Origin: Eulemur rufifrons
Taxonomy: Eukaryota; Chordata; Mammalia; Primates; Lemuridae
Assembly (NCBI RefSeq): GCF_041146395.1
Contig: NC_090990.1
Coordinates: 46,386,001 to 46,450,000, forward strand
Length of the DNA: 64,000 bases
Direction: 5' to 3'
In this document: positions 20,401-30,840 of the stretch, one piece after another
Position numbering within the stretch: position 1 is the first letter of the stretch
How the letters are laid out: every line of letters begins with the position of its first letter
Notes under the pieces: model-generated
Database searches by the model: none
Seen by the model: only the letters and a program-made list of their open reading frames with translations
What the model was told of the DNA's origin: nothing
Program-made: the position numbers and the translations under genes

Positions 20401-22131
20401 TGATAAATCATCAACTGTAGACTTTTACATTGTGTACCTAGTTATATATGTGTTATATTTCACAATTTTAACAAAATGATATAGTGAAGGCACTTAGGGC
20501 AGAGCAGGCTACTCTGAAATTCACATACCTTTTATCACCACAGACCTGGACAATATACAATTTTAAACACTTAGTTATGTAGCTGAGCTTGCAAGGAAGA
20601 AGAACCCTCAGGTTCTAGAAGGATGGTAGACACTGAGAACATAGGGGAAGCACCTGAGAGGGATGCTGCAGCAACTCCACACAGGGGTGGCCTGCAGAGC
20701 CCCTAGCAAGTGACAGGGGCTGGGTGTTACGCCTGTGCCCGGTTAGAGTGTATGGGAGATTAAGACTGAACTGTGGGCATTTTAAGCCATAGATGCACAG
20801 GAGACATTGAAGTCAAGTAGGGAAGTCATTGTTAAACGTCTGAGGCTCAGGGGAAAAAACGTAAACTAGAAATTGGGAATCTGGCATAGTGGTCGAGTTT
20901 CAAGGCTGTCTTCAGGGGCTTGAACTCCCTTAGCAGTCTGTGATTTCCTCTACTGCAGCACTTTCTTCATTAATATTGGCACTTTCTTCTTATATATCTG
21001 ACTTTCCCTTGTATATCTGTCTTTCCCCTTTCCCTGAGGCAGGGCACATTTCTGTATCCTCCTTGCAGGGTACAAAAAAGATACACCAAAAACAAGCTTA
21101 TTGAACTGTTGGTGATTTTGTTAAGCAGCAGGAAGCCAAGAAAGAATGTGCTCAGACAATAGACATGCTGGGAGCCTGGGAAAGTGGGCAGGATGTGTTG
21201 GAAAAGATAGAGATGGTTTTCTAAGGAGGCACCTGGGAAGCAGCGGAGGAAGGAGTGACATTGAGAACATAGACTTCAGAGAGGAGGTTGGTGCTACTTG
21301 GGTCCAAGACTGCCCTCTTCCTTCCAGGATCTGACATGTGGCTCTCAGGAGGTACAGTTTGGTTTCTGGATTGGCTAGGAAAATCCCTCCACCACCCCCA
21401 CCCTGCTGCACCTTGGCCCCATGTGCCCATGGGGATATGATACGAACAACCCACGCCCTAAAATAGGATCCAAATTCCTTCCTCTTTTGTCATCAGAGCT
21501 GTGTAGACTCTGTTTGAGCAAGTCAGGAAGACTCTGCATCTTGAGTTCATAAATCTAATTTCAAATGCCTTGAGCCACCTCTCCCTGGATCTGTGAAAGG
21601 TCATGGAAAGTCCTGCCTTCCAAAAGGAGAAAAAAACACCCAGCTGATGAAAGGAACAACCCACTTCATCCAAAGTGCTTACCTGCTCCAGGTGCTTGCT
21701 GCAAGAGCCATTGCCTGACTCACCCTTCTTTCTGAATGGCATTTTACATCCTTGCCAACTCCTGAGGAGCTCTCAGTGGCCACACCTGGGACATTTGGGG
21801 GTAGAGGAATGAAGCGGGGCATAGTGGGGCACCAGGTTCACAGTCCTGGGAGCACTTCTTGACCTGCTGGCCTTGGTCCTCATAAAGGCCAAGGCACCAC
21901 CAGAAGCTGAGCTCCCAAATAGAGTCCTTTTTGAAGCTGAACAGAGAATCGAGAAGATCAGTGAGCCACATGCTCCTTTTGAATTGCCTGACTATATTAG
22001 TAGTAGAGGAAGCATGCTCATAGTGTTACCTAAAAAGGGAGACAGATGGGTGCAAAATAATCATACAGAGAAAATGCTGCGGACTATAGCATGCAGCAAC
22101 CTCAGCAAACAGAAAAAAAAAAGAAAAGACC
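20401..22131. other. Unique sequence, nothing recognised
   Basis: 1.7 kb of mixed composition. Overlapping frames under 100 codons on both strands (21121-21971) show no domains. No repeat recognised, apart from possible old fragments at the edges. Confidence 0.4.
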
Positions 22132-22476
22132 TGGAGTAAAGTGACCAAATATCATACTGTATTTTCCAAATAACTTATATAATGTGTATGCCTATCCTAT
22201 GGTATAAATAAGTCTAAAATATGTATGTCCCTTCTACATATATCTTAAAAAAATACCAATACAATTTTTGTAAAGAATAATATGAATGTTTTTATTATCT
22301 TGGACCCTAATTTGGAAGACTGAGCTGGCACTGTAGAACAGGAAGGAGAGCAGGAGTGACTCCACGACAGGCTGAACCTCCTGGAATAGGCCTAAGTTTC
22401 GGTTTCCCGACGCGGGTCCTCCCCTTCCCCGAAATACCACTGATAACAACTAAAAGGTCCCGGGACTTGGAGCCAA

Positions 22477-22582
22477 CCAATCAGGAGCCAACACGATCAG
22501 CCACTTTTGAAGGAGCAAATGAACTAAGGGAGGGAGGGGGATGGTGTGCCCAGTACATGTAACCTACTGAAAAGTATAAAAG
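22477..22582 (+). promoter_or_regulatory. CCAAT and TATA boxes of the sense solo LTR
   Basis: CCAAT at 22477-22481 and TATAAAAG at 22575-22582 are about 94 bases apart, within the usual retroviral U3 range. Transcription would run to the right. Activity is not shown by sequence. Confidence 0.7.
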
Positions 22583-22670
22583 CTTAGTTTTTACCCTAGG
22601 GCAGGGTCCTGGTTCGTGGAGAGGCCACTGCGTTGGTGCTCTGGGACTTAGACCCTAGCTCAAGCTAGAC

Positions 22671-22676
22671 AATAAA
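22671..22676 (+). terminator. LTR poly(A) signal AATAAA
   Basis: AATAAA followed within 20 bases by T-rich ctcttttgccttttgc, the R/U5 arrangement of gammaretroviral LTRs. Confidence 0.7.
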
Positions 22677-22749
22677 CTCTTTTGCCTTTTGCAGCCTCGG
22701 TGACTCTGCCTCTGTTCCTGGGGCCGAGGGGAACCGGTTCTAACAGCAC

Positions 22750-23028
22750 CTTTTACTCAAATAATTAGAAAAGCAACAGCAACTACTTTGACATGAGTTC
22801 AGTGCCTCTACATGCCAGGGACCACACCAATGGGTTGGTATTATGGAGGTTGCTTGTCACCTTGGCAGGAGCTGTGTCCCAAAGTGGGGGTAGGAGCCAG
22901 ATTGCAGTGGGTGGCAGTGAAATGGAGCAAGGGAGGGAAGCGTGTGAGAGCAAACTTGTTCAAGAGCCGTTTTTCAAGAAGTTTGCTTGTGTGAGGGCAG
23001 TTGTAGCAAAGATTTTGTGTAAGGAGGG
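22750..23028. other. Unique sequence between two LTRs
   Basis: Continues the sequence seen before 22328, as expected of an insertion target. No feature recognised. Confidence 0.4.
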
Positions 23029-23438
23029 TGTATTGGTTTGCTAGGGCTGTCATAGCAAAATACCACAGACTGGGTGGCTTCAACAACAGAAATTGCTTTT
23101 CTTGCAGTTCTAGAGGCTGGAAGTCCAAGACCAAGGTGTCAGCAGATTTGGTTTCTTCTGAGATCACTCTCCGTGGCTTGCAGATGGCCGCCTTCTCATC
23201 AGCGCCCCTCACATGGTCCTTCCTCTGTGCACCCACATCCCTGGTTTCTCTCTGTGTGCCCAAACTTCCTCTTCTTATAAGGATAGCAGTCAGATTGGAT
23301 TAGGGCCCACTCTAACAGGCTTACTTTAAATTAACCACCTCTTTAAAGGCCCCATCTCCAAATACGGTCACATTGTGAGGTGCTGGGGGGTTAGGGCTTC
23401 AACACAGGAATGGGGTGGGGGCAATTCAGCCCACAACA
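23029..23438 (-). repeat. MaLR-type LTR, antisense, complete
   Basis: tgtattggtttgctagggct, gtcatagcaaaataccacag, actgggtggcttcaac, gcagttctagaggctggaag, ttcttataaggatagcagtc, accacctctttaaaggcccc and gcaattcagcccacaaca. It is flanked by GAGGG / GAGAG, a 5-base duplication with one mismatch. Same LTR group as the copy at 12227. Confidence 0.85.
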
Positions 23439-23785
23439 GAGAGCAAGGAAATTCTTTTTCTTTTCATATGCAAGAGATAAGCATTTTTAAATGTAGTGGA
23501 AAGAGCCCACAGAGAAAGAGAAGAGAGAGAGGACAAAGAATGGAGGAAAAGCTGGGGCCGAGGTGAATGCAGAGCCCGGGGGAAAGTGAGGCCTCGGTGG
23601 GAAGGGGGAGGCGGCTGCTGCAGGGACGGGGCACAGGCACAGTCAATGCCTTCGCAGCGCTGTTGGGGTGGGGGAGGCGCAGTCGACTTCTCTGTGATCT
23701 GAGGGTGGGAAGCTGGCGCGTCTTCATAGGACAGAGGGACAGGGTGTCCAGGAGCATAAAATGGAGCCATTTTGAGGGCAGTTGG
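23439..23785. other. Unique purine-rich sequence
   Basis: agaaagagaagagagagagg and G-rich parts give overlapping open frames on both strands. None is gene-like. Confidence 0.4.
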
Positions 23786-23789
23786 GCCT

Positions 23790-24360
23790 CGTATGTCAAA
23801 ACCTTAAAAATGTATATGTGATTTGACCTAGAAATTCCACTTCAATTAATTTATCCCAAGAAAATAATTAGGGGTGTGCACTGGAATCCAGTCATAATGA
23901 TGGCTAGACAAGCAAAACCGTAGTTTTCTGTATAATATAAACGGGTAGAAAAGAACTTCAATGTACAAAAATGGAGGCGTGGCTCAACAAACTACTACAT
24001 GTTCCCACGATGTCACATACTAGAGTCGGTGGGGCCCTGGGAGTGTATGCAGCCATTAATCGCAGAAGTGTGCTTATTAAGATGAAATGGTGGCACCATA
24101 CAGCCTTATATAAGGAAACAGGGGCATACAATTATACAAAGAATAATCATGCTTTATAAAAAAAAAAAATGGCAGTGGCTATAGGTACAAGAGGAAAGAG
24201 AGCCCCTGTGTGTGGGAGGCAAAGGTTTACTGTGCTGATCTCTGGGTGGTGGGATTACGGGAGCTAATCATTTTCTTTTTGCTTACCTATAGTTTCTAAA
24301 TTTGGCCTCAGTGAACGTATTATTTAAGCAAGAGGGGAAAAAGCAATAAAAAAAACTTTT
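23790..24360 (+). mobile_element. Old L1ME-type 3' end, sense
   Basis: gtgatttgacctagaaattc, cacttcaattaatttatccc, aagaaaataattaggggtgt, tgcagccattaatcgcagaa and a late A run at 24161-24171. This is the old-L1 3' terminus signature (postion of '...cctagaaattccacttctaggaat'). The end is degraded. Confidence 0.7.
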
Positions 24361-25720
24361 TTAATGTACCACCTGGATTTCTTTTCAAGGCTATTTTCCA
24401 TAAAGAAACCAATTTTTATGACCTCCTAAGAGTTGTGTAAATGACACTGGCACGTGGAAAATAATAAAGGAGATATGAATATGCTCTCCCTAGGCTGAGA
24501 TGGCAGAGGGGTGCCCCGCTCCACCCCCCAGGGCCTAGGGCAACATTTAGCACACAGTAGGGCCACAGTAAACAGTTGAGGGAGAAATGATTGAATGAGG
24601 TGCTGTGGGCAAGGAGGTTACTAGATTTCCCTTAAAGTAAAAGACTGGCTCACAGCAGCCTCTATATGAGGTGTAAAGTCCTGCCTTTGTAAAATAGCAA
24701 ATTACCACTTGCCATGAATCCCTGATGTGGCTCCATAGGTGCCAAAATCTAGAATGTTCTTTCTGTAAAGATTTGAGCCTGTGAGAAATGTGAATTCCAA
24801 CTCCCATCCACTGCTCAGGCTGCACTGGATCAACTTAAACTCCAGCACTCATCAGATGAAAGGCATTTGCTTTCCAGAAAGCCCTTGAAGCCAAAAAGCT
24901 TTGGGATTGATGATGTATCATCTTCAGAAATGTTCCATCTACTTTTCGGGCATATTGTCGTTACCACAATATCCTGAAGGCATTACATAGATGTCATGAA
25001 ACAGCAGCCTTTGAAATTCATGTTATGGGCTGGTCCAGCTATTTAATCTAGTCCTGAAAAGTAAATGTTTCTGATGCTATGCACAGGAAGAGAATGGGAG
25101 AATATTATTAAAACAGAGGATGAGTCTAATGTCTTTTATCTGCCAGAGACAAGACAAGACTGGAGATATTTATTGGTTCAGTACTTCACCAACACAGTAT
25201 TAATTGTCTTTGAGTGTTTTGATAGGTAGTTAGCGCAGGGGTATTAATGAAAACAGCCCCACTTCATTTTAAAATTAACTACTTGGCCATTGAGCAATAG
25301 GAGCTGATAAATTATGGCAATAAATTTGTGATGGAGATTTATGTCCTCATAACTCAGAGGCAGGCCATGGGCATACTTAGATGGGGTGGGGAGCTAAGGA
25401 ATACCAAAAGGGAGATTTATCCAAAAGATATTTTCTCCCAAAGAGTTGCTGGGCCCATTAGCAGGCAACTCTTTCCGGGATACCACAGGGTCATGCAGAC
25501 CTGCCCTCCCAAGCACCAGGGGCAGGTCCCAGGCCGTCCTGCTGGGTGAAGACATTTCCAGGGTGCTGCCAGGACCATGCCCATTTCATCCTGATGGTTG
25601 GGGAAAGAGCCCTCGTTCACCTGCACTTCAGAAAAGTAGCTCCTCCCTGGCCAGCTGACACAACTGAGCTAAAGCTATAGAAAAGTCTACCCAGATGGAC
25701 ACAGCAAAGAGGGAAGGAAG
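24361..25720. other. Repeat-free AT-rich block, candidate conserved non-coding DNA
   Basis: No transposon recognised in 1.36 kb. It is rich in homeodomain-like TAAT/ATTA and GATA strings (25080-25340). No coding frame of note. Persistence without insertions is the only hint of constraint, and it is weak. Frames at 25328-25658 are overlapping shadows. Confidence 0.35.
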
Positions 25721-25724
25721 TATT

Positions 25725-25885
25725 TCTTGCACAGTTATTGTCAGGCTTGGGGCTAGGTGCCTGATTTACATAATTTCATTTAATCTCCACAACAATCTTG
25801 AGAGCAGCTTTTACTAACCTATTATGCTTTAGAGAGGACGAAGCTAAAACTCATAGAATTGAAGTGGCTTGCCTTGGGCCCATGC
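25725..25885 (-). repeat. MIR SINE, antisense
   Basis: ttggggctaggtgcctgatt, ataatttcatttaatctcca, caacaatcttgagagcagct and ttagagaggacgaagctaaa in reversed MIR order. Confidence 0.7.
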
Positions 25886-25914
25886 ACTGTGTTTGCGGGG
25901 AGACCATGCGGCAG

Positions 25915-26130
25915 GGAGAATGTGGGTTATGGAATCACAGAAACCAGAATTTGAATCCCAGGTACCCCTCTCACTAATTGGGCAATTTTGAAAAAAAAAA
26001 AAATCATTTAACCTTTCCAGGCCCACAGTGTCTTTTTTTTTAAATCTGTCAACAAAAGGTGATCATGCAGTCATCACATGATACTTGGGTAGGTTACAAC
26101 AAATAATAATATGGAAATCTTAAATAAAAG
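25915..26130 (+). repeat. MIR SINE, sense
   Basis: atggaatcacagaaaccaga, atttgaatcccaggtacccc and atcatttaacctttccaggc give the sense MIR order, with an internal A run (25991-26003). It lies tail-to-head next to the antisense MIR at 25725. Confidence 0.65.
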
Positions 26131-27229
26131 GAGCTGGGATTCCAAATCAGGTTTTTCAGAGTCCATATTACTTTTGACTAAACCCTAGAAAATCATGACC
26201 CTGGAGAGACACAGGCCAAGACAGAATGCCAAATCCAGAGCTGCCGAGAAGCTAAGCAGGGAGCTAGGAGTGGGACCCACCGGGGTGCAATATAGGGCTT
26301 GGATTGTAGAGGGGTGAAGACAGAGCAGAGTTATCCCTGCTGGGGAAGGTCATAGCAAGGTCAGCAGCCAGGCAGACTTGAAGATGAACTGATAATATAC
26401 TTGCCATACAGAAATGATGGAAAAGTACTCCCCAAGCAAATGAGGGAAGTAAGATTGGCCCCTGGGAGCTAAACTATATACAGCAGCAGCCCCAGCTTAA
26501 ATCTGAGCAAGTCCAAACATCTAGCCAATTAATATATGTCAGAAACTCTGGAAGGAAAATAGGGGATAACAGAGAGTCCAAGTTGCTGGGCATGGGACAC
26601 CCCAAGTAGTTTCCTGGGGTGAAGACTGCTGGAGTGCCAAGATAAGATTCTAGGAAAGGAAGATCATTTCCAGGCCTTGGAATTAACTGAGCACTAGGGA
26701 AGCTACTGACAGTAGGACTGGGCGCTGGAGACCGTCTAGTGTTCTGTAGAGTCAGAATGCGATTTACTAGTGCAGAGAATGCGGTCTGGCTGGACATCAC
26801 CGATATAGCACCCGCCAGTGCAAATATCTGGGATTCAGGAAAACCAGAAGGGAATTGGGAGCTGCAAATACAGAGGTGCCAAAGAAATTATCCCTGCCCT
26901 CCGGAAGACTAGCAGAGGAGAGAGTAAACAGGCATTTCTGACACAAAGTGGTCAGTGTTTTGACAAAACAAGCTCAGGGTCCCAGAATGGCCCTGAGAAG
27001 AAGCTCCTAAGACAAGTGGTAGCTGCTCAGGACTAGAGAGAGGATGTCCCTGACACAGTCCTGCTTAAAATCTTCTTCTATTCAGTACACGGATGGCATC
27101 AAAGATGAACCACATTCATGATGCAGCGCCTACTTCAACCCCCAGGCTCATTCTCATCACTCTCTGCCTCACACTTTGGGCTACAGTAACATCAACTGCT
27201 TTGGTTGCCTACGCGTCCATGTTGCTTGT
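26131..27229. other. Unique sequence, nothing recognised
   Basis: 1.1 kb of mixed composition. The 108-codon minus frame (26800-26474) and 72-codon + frame have no domain. No repeat recognised. Confidence 0.4.
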
Positions 27230-27540
27230 GGATTTTTGATTACATGGTTCCTGTCTGCCAAAATACCCCTCCATCCCTTAGCATAGCTAAATTCCATTCA
27301 TCCTTTAAGAGTCTTTTAGGAATCCCTCTCTGCCTTCCCCATCTGGCATTAGATGCCCCTCATTGGAACCCCTGTGCCTGTCTCAATCACTGTCCTTGGC
27401 CACCTTCTGTTAGATTTGACTGTGTCCCTTTTCCTCACTAGCCAGTGCTCTAGTTGATGTCAGGGACTATGTATTCCTTTTTATAGTCACAGTTGCTAGC
27501 ACCTAGTGACTGCTTCATCAATCATTTTGCAATGACTAGT
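27230..27540 (+). repeat. L2 LINE 3' end, sense
   Basis: cattcatcctttaagagtct, ctctctgccttccccatctg, gatgtcagggactatgtatt, tagtcacagttgctagcacc and gtgactgcttcatcaatcat show the sense L2 3' terminus, including the '...gggactgtg...cctagcac' run. Confidence 0.7.
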
Positions 27541-27591
27541 TAAGGAAAGATAGGCAGACAAATTTAAATGAAGTACTCCTTTTCTCCTTAG

Positions 27592-27840
27592 GATTACCAG
27601 ATAAACACAGGGCACCCAGTTAAATTGGAATTTGAATTCAAATTTGAATTTCAGATAAACCCAATAAATAATTTTTTAATATAAATATGTTCCAAATGTT
27701 GCATGGGACATACTGATACTAAGCAGAAATGTGTCTCAAGTATTGCCTGGGATCTACTTATTCTAAAAAAAATGTTACTTAACTGAAATGTAAATTTAAC
27801 TGGGCACCCTGTGTTTTTATTTGCCCAATCTGCCAGCCCT
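27592..27840. repeat. Palindromic non-autonomous DNA element (long inverted repeat)
   Basis: The left arm has ataaacacagggcacccagt, taaatt, then gaatttcagataaaccc and a taataattttttaat-type centre. The right arm reads the complement: tgaaatgtaaatttaactgg, gcaccctgtgttttta, tttgccca, with tctgccagccct as the end. The two halves (about 120 bases each) could fold into an imperfect hairpin. It resembles an abundant old mammalian MITE-like repeat whose name I am not sure of. Confidence 0.65.
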
Positions 27841-27849
27841 ATTTCTCCT

Positions 27850-28430
27850 GTTAAATGTGAAAATATTTAAAAGCATAAAGGGTGTGGAAAAGAGCATTCT
27901 CACATTGCTTATGGAAAATGTTCAACCTGGTGGGAAATTTGGCAAAATATTTTCAAATATAATCAGATAATTTTGTAAAGATAAGGGAGTTAATTCCAGT
28001 GTTTACAATGGCCCAAAGTAAGAAACAACGTAAATGTATATCAATCAGGTATTGGATAAATGAAGTAGAATTTTGTGTACAATGTAACATTGAGATTAAA
28101 GCACAAGTTCTGAAATCAAAATGCCCAGGTGCAAATCTTGGCTGCATGTGATGATGTCTAAGAAACTCTGAGAAAGGTTACTTAATTTTTTTTATGTCTC
28201 ACTTGCCACATGTGTAAAATGGGAATACAAATGTCTATACCCTATAAGGTTTGGGAAGATTAAATAAGTTATACATGGGCAGCACTTACCACAAGGCCTT
28301 GGAGACAATAATGTTTAAATAAAGACCACTGTTAGAATATTGTCATCATCCCTATCATAGAATACTATGGTGCTGTTAAAAATGTCTTTACAGATTTATA
28401 TTTATCAGTGCAAAAAGCTGTTCTCATTAC
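27850..28430 (+). mobile_element. Old L1ME-type 3' part, sense, with a MIR inside
   Basis: ttctcacattgcttatggaa, accaaacagtttgaag-like sequence, acaatggcccaaagtaagaa, acaacgtaaatgtatatcaa and ttggataaatgaagtagaat. It resumes after the MIR with atagaatactatggtgctgt, taaaaatgtctttacag. This matches the old L1 3' end order (water-shed '...caatggaatactatgcagctgtt'). Confidence 0.75.
28095..28360 (+). repeat. MIR SINE, sense, nested in L1ME
   Basis: gagattaaagcacaagttct, aatgcccaggtgcaaatctt, aaaggttacttaattttttt, gtgtaaaatgggaatac and taaataagttatacatg give the sense MIR order. The L1 reading stops at about 28094 and resumes at about 28361, so the MIR inserted into the L1. Confidence 0.75.
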
Positions 28431-28499
28431 ACAAGTGAGGAAAAATAATCAAAGCAGCATATATACAGCATCCAGCTAGCAAATCATTTTTGATCACCA

Positions 28500-28965
28500 T
28501 CTCTCTGTGAGGCCCACTGTTAGAAGTCAGTCAGCAGCAGCAGAGACCACAAGGAACAAAGCACAAGTGGCCTCTCACCTCAGAGAACCTAGAGACAGAC
28601 ATTGCAGAAAATATATACAAATCAAAACACAATTAACATTCTGATAAGATCTATAGAGGAAAATAAATAGAGTATAGTAGGAAAGGCCTCATAAGAAACA
28701 GCTATTTTTTCTGAAACCTGAAGAATGAGTAGAGTTAGCCAGCCCAGATCTGGGAGAAGAATAATCTAAGCAGAGTAAACAGCATCTGCAAAAGCCGTGA
28801 GGAGGGAGAGTCCGGGCAAGGTTAAGGAACTGAAACAAGGGCAAGGTAGTTGGATCCTAGCAGATGAGGGGGAGAGTGGAGCAAGATGAAATTGGTGGGC
28901 TAAGTGAGGGTTTGATTGTGTTTAGCTTTGTAAGACATCAAAACTCAAATTAAACAGGGTTGAAT
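28500..28965 (-). repeat. L2 LINE 3' region, antisense
   Basis: caagtggcctctcacctcag, agaacctagagacagacatt, gaaacctgaagaatgagtag, agttagccagcccagatctg and agcagagtaaacagcatctg match the reversed L2 3' order seen also at 4389-4805. Confidence 0.7.
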
Positions 28966-30489
28966 AGTTGGGTCTTTATCCCAAGGTCCTCTGACACAAT
29001 CTTATCATTTGTCATCTTTGTTTTACTTGCTCAGGATTCAGAAGTCTGTCTTGAAAAATCTCAGTGGCTGAATTAAAGCCACTTGTCCCCAGAGGGGAGA
29101 CAGGGCGGATCTCCCTTTCAGCCGCCACCTCTGCCATTGAAGAGCTGCTGCTGGCCCTGGGACCCTCCCTCCCCGCTGAATCCAGGGAGCCCATGTCCAC
29201 CTCACATCCCATCAGTGTCCCCAGCCTCCAGAGGGCAGTTGCTGGTGTTCCCCTCATCAAGGTATTTCTCAAGACTTTGGCAAAGGGGGTGTCCTCTGAG
29301 CTCTCCGGGGAGACGTAGTTAGGGAGTGAGAGGGAAAGTTGCACATGATAAATTCACTCCAGCATTCCTATCTCTCAGTCTTTGGATTCTTTCCTTTACT
29401 TGATATCAAGGAATTTATGACATCTCAACTCTGTTTAATGTTGGCCACCACTGAGTCCAGATTTCTGTCAACCAACTGAACGAACAACGGTGTCTACTCC
29501 CAGCTGCTCTGAGCTAGCTAGCAACAGAATCCAGAGCCTCTACTAAGAGCATCCGTATCAAGTACTTCAACTTGGTCTAAAATTATGTTCCTCTGCCCTT
29601 AGTCAAAGCCTACAGAATTCATTCCTGTACATATTCCCCAGGTCTTTGAAGGTGTAAATTAGCAACGTCTCACAAATCATTGGTTACATATGCCTCTGCT
29701 CCCAGGTTCGACTTTTTCCTCCCACCTCCCCCACAGGTATTCTAGGTCAGATCCCAGAGACAAGGAAGGGATGCTGCCGTGCGGAAAGAGACCAGACGCC
29801 TGTTTCACTGTAACTCCTTCAGGTAGGAGAGTCACAGAATCTCTGAGCAAAAAGCAAAGAGAGCCAGCAGTCAAATGCAGAGGGTTGCCCTGGCTGGCAT
29901 GGGAGGGTCAGAGAGCTGAGTCTTCCCGTACCCCCCCTCATTCCAAATCTTATCCTATCAGCGCCTTAGCTTTCTCCAAAGAGGCATGACAAGGCTGAGA
30001 ATTCAACTGATGTAATTTTACAAACCTCAGAGTCCAAGTTTGAATTTGTTTTCTATTCTCTCAGCTATGTGGCCTTTAGAGGTTGAAAACTCATTTAGTG
30101 CTTCCCTAGAAAGTTCCAGGGTGTTGATGCCTGCCTTAAATTGAGAATTTTAGGTTTTAAATTTGTCATTCTCTTTTAATAAGCTATCCAGGGCCATTGG
30201 AAGCAGCCATTCTTCTGCAGTCTTTGAACAACTCCTGTCTTTTATACTGTCCCGGGATGGGGGTTTTGTGCCGCCCTGAGCCTTCCTTGCCTTCCATGAG
30301 CACTTCATCCAAATGACCACAGGTGATAATTTAGACGTTCTGCTACCATGGACCATGGGCTTCCAGATTCCTGTCTCTGAATCCTAAAAGGATAATTGCT
30401 ATCCTCAAGTCCCCACTGCAGCAATTTGATCAACTCCAGATTTCTACCATGAAGCCCTCTGACCGGAAGAGCCTGTGGCATACTCCTTG
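28966..30489. other. Unique sequence, nothing recognised
   Basis: 1.5 kb. Frames at 29012-29344 overlap on both strands and lack domains. The 29395-29560 part (tgatatcaaggaatttatga ... actgagtccag) has a repeat-like texture that I could not place. Confidence 0.4.
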
Positions 30490-30840
30490 GCACAAATTTC
30501 TGTATCCGTCAGCAGCAGGGAACAGAAACAGGTTCTGACTAACTTGCGTAAAAGAGGAATTCATTGGAAGGTACTGGGTAGCTCACAGGTTTGGAAAATT
30601 GTCAGGAACCAAGGAAGGTGAAGCAGCAGGAAAAATTGGCCAGGATGTAACCACAGCCAGTAACAAACATACCCATCAGGCAAGACCACTGTCACCATAG
30701 CTGCCAGGCTGGTCTCATCATCCCTTTGTGTTTACTTCACTCACTCAAGAGTCAATTAGTGACCATTGGTCACATGCCCTCCCTGTAGCAGGGGAGGGGG
30801 CAATGGACAGAGGAAAAGAATTTCCCTAAGCAATCCCAGA
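30490..30840. repeat. Ancient interspersed repeat, family not assigned
   Basis: gcagcagggaacagaaacag, gttctgactaacttgcg, aggaattcattggaaggtac and ggaaccaaggaagg are typical of a common old mammalian repeat that I cannot name. The orientation is unclear. Confidence 0.4.

Larger units (their letters stand above)
22332..22745 (+). mobile_element. Solo LTR of a gammaretrovirus-like (ERV1) element, sense, complete
   Basis: 414 bp with short inverted ends (TGTAGAAC...GTTCTAACA) and a perfect 4-base duplication GCAC (22328-22331, 22746-22749). It has the full U3-R-U5 layout: CCAAT at 22477, TATAAAAG at 22575, AATAAA at 22671, then a T/C-rich U5. No gag-pol-env remains, so the internal part was lost by LTR-LTR recombination. 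The clean structure suggests it is younger than the MaLR LTRs nearby. Family not named. Confidence 0.88.

Noticed and set aside
25021..25060. ggctggtcc motif resembling the start of a Y RNA gene
   Set aside because: Only nine bases agree; the rest does not fit a Y RNA stem or internal promoter.
30149..30500. Possible processed pseudogene or small exon near 30.1-30.5 kb
   Set aside because: Frames of 60-70 codons only, with no recognised protein similarity and no poly-A tail or target duplications.
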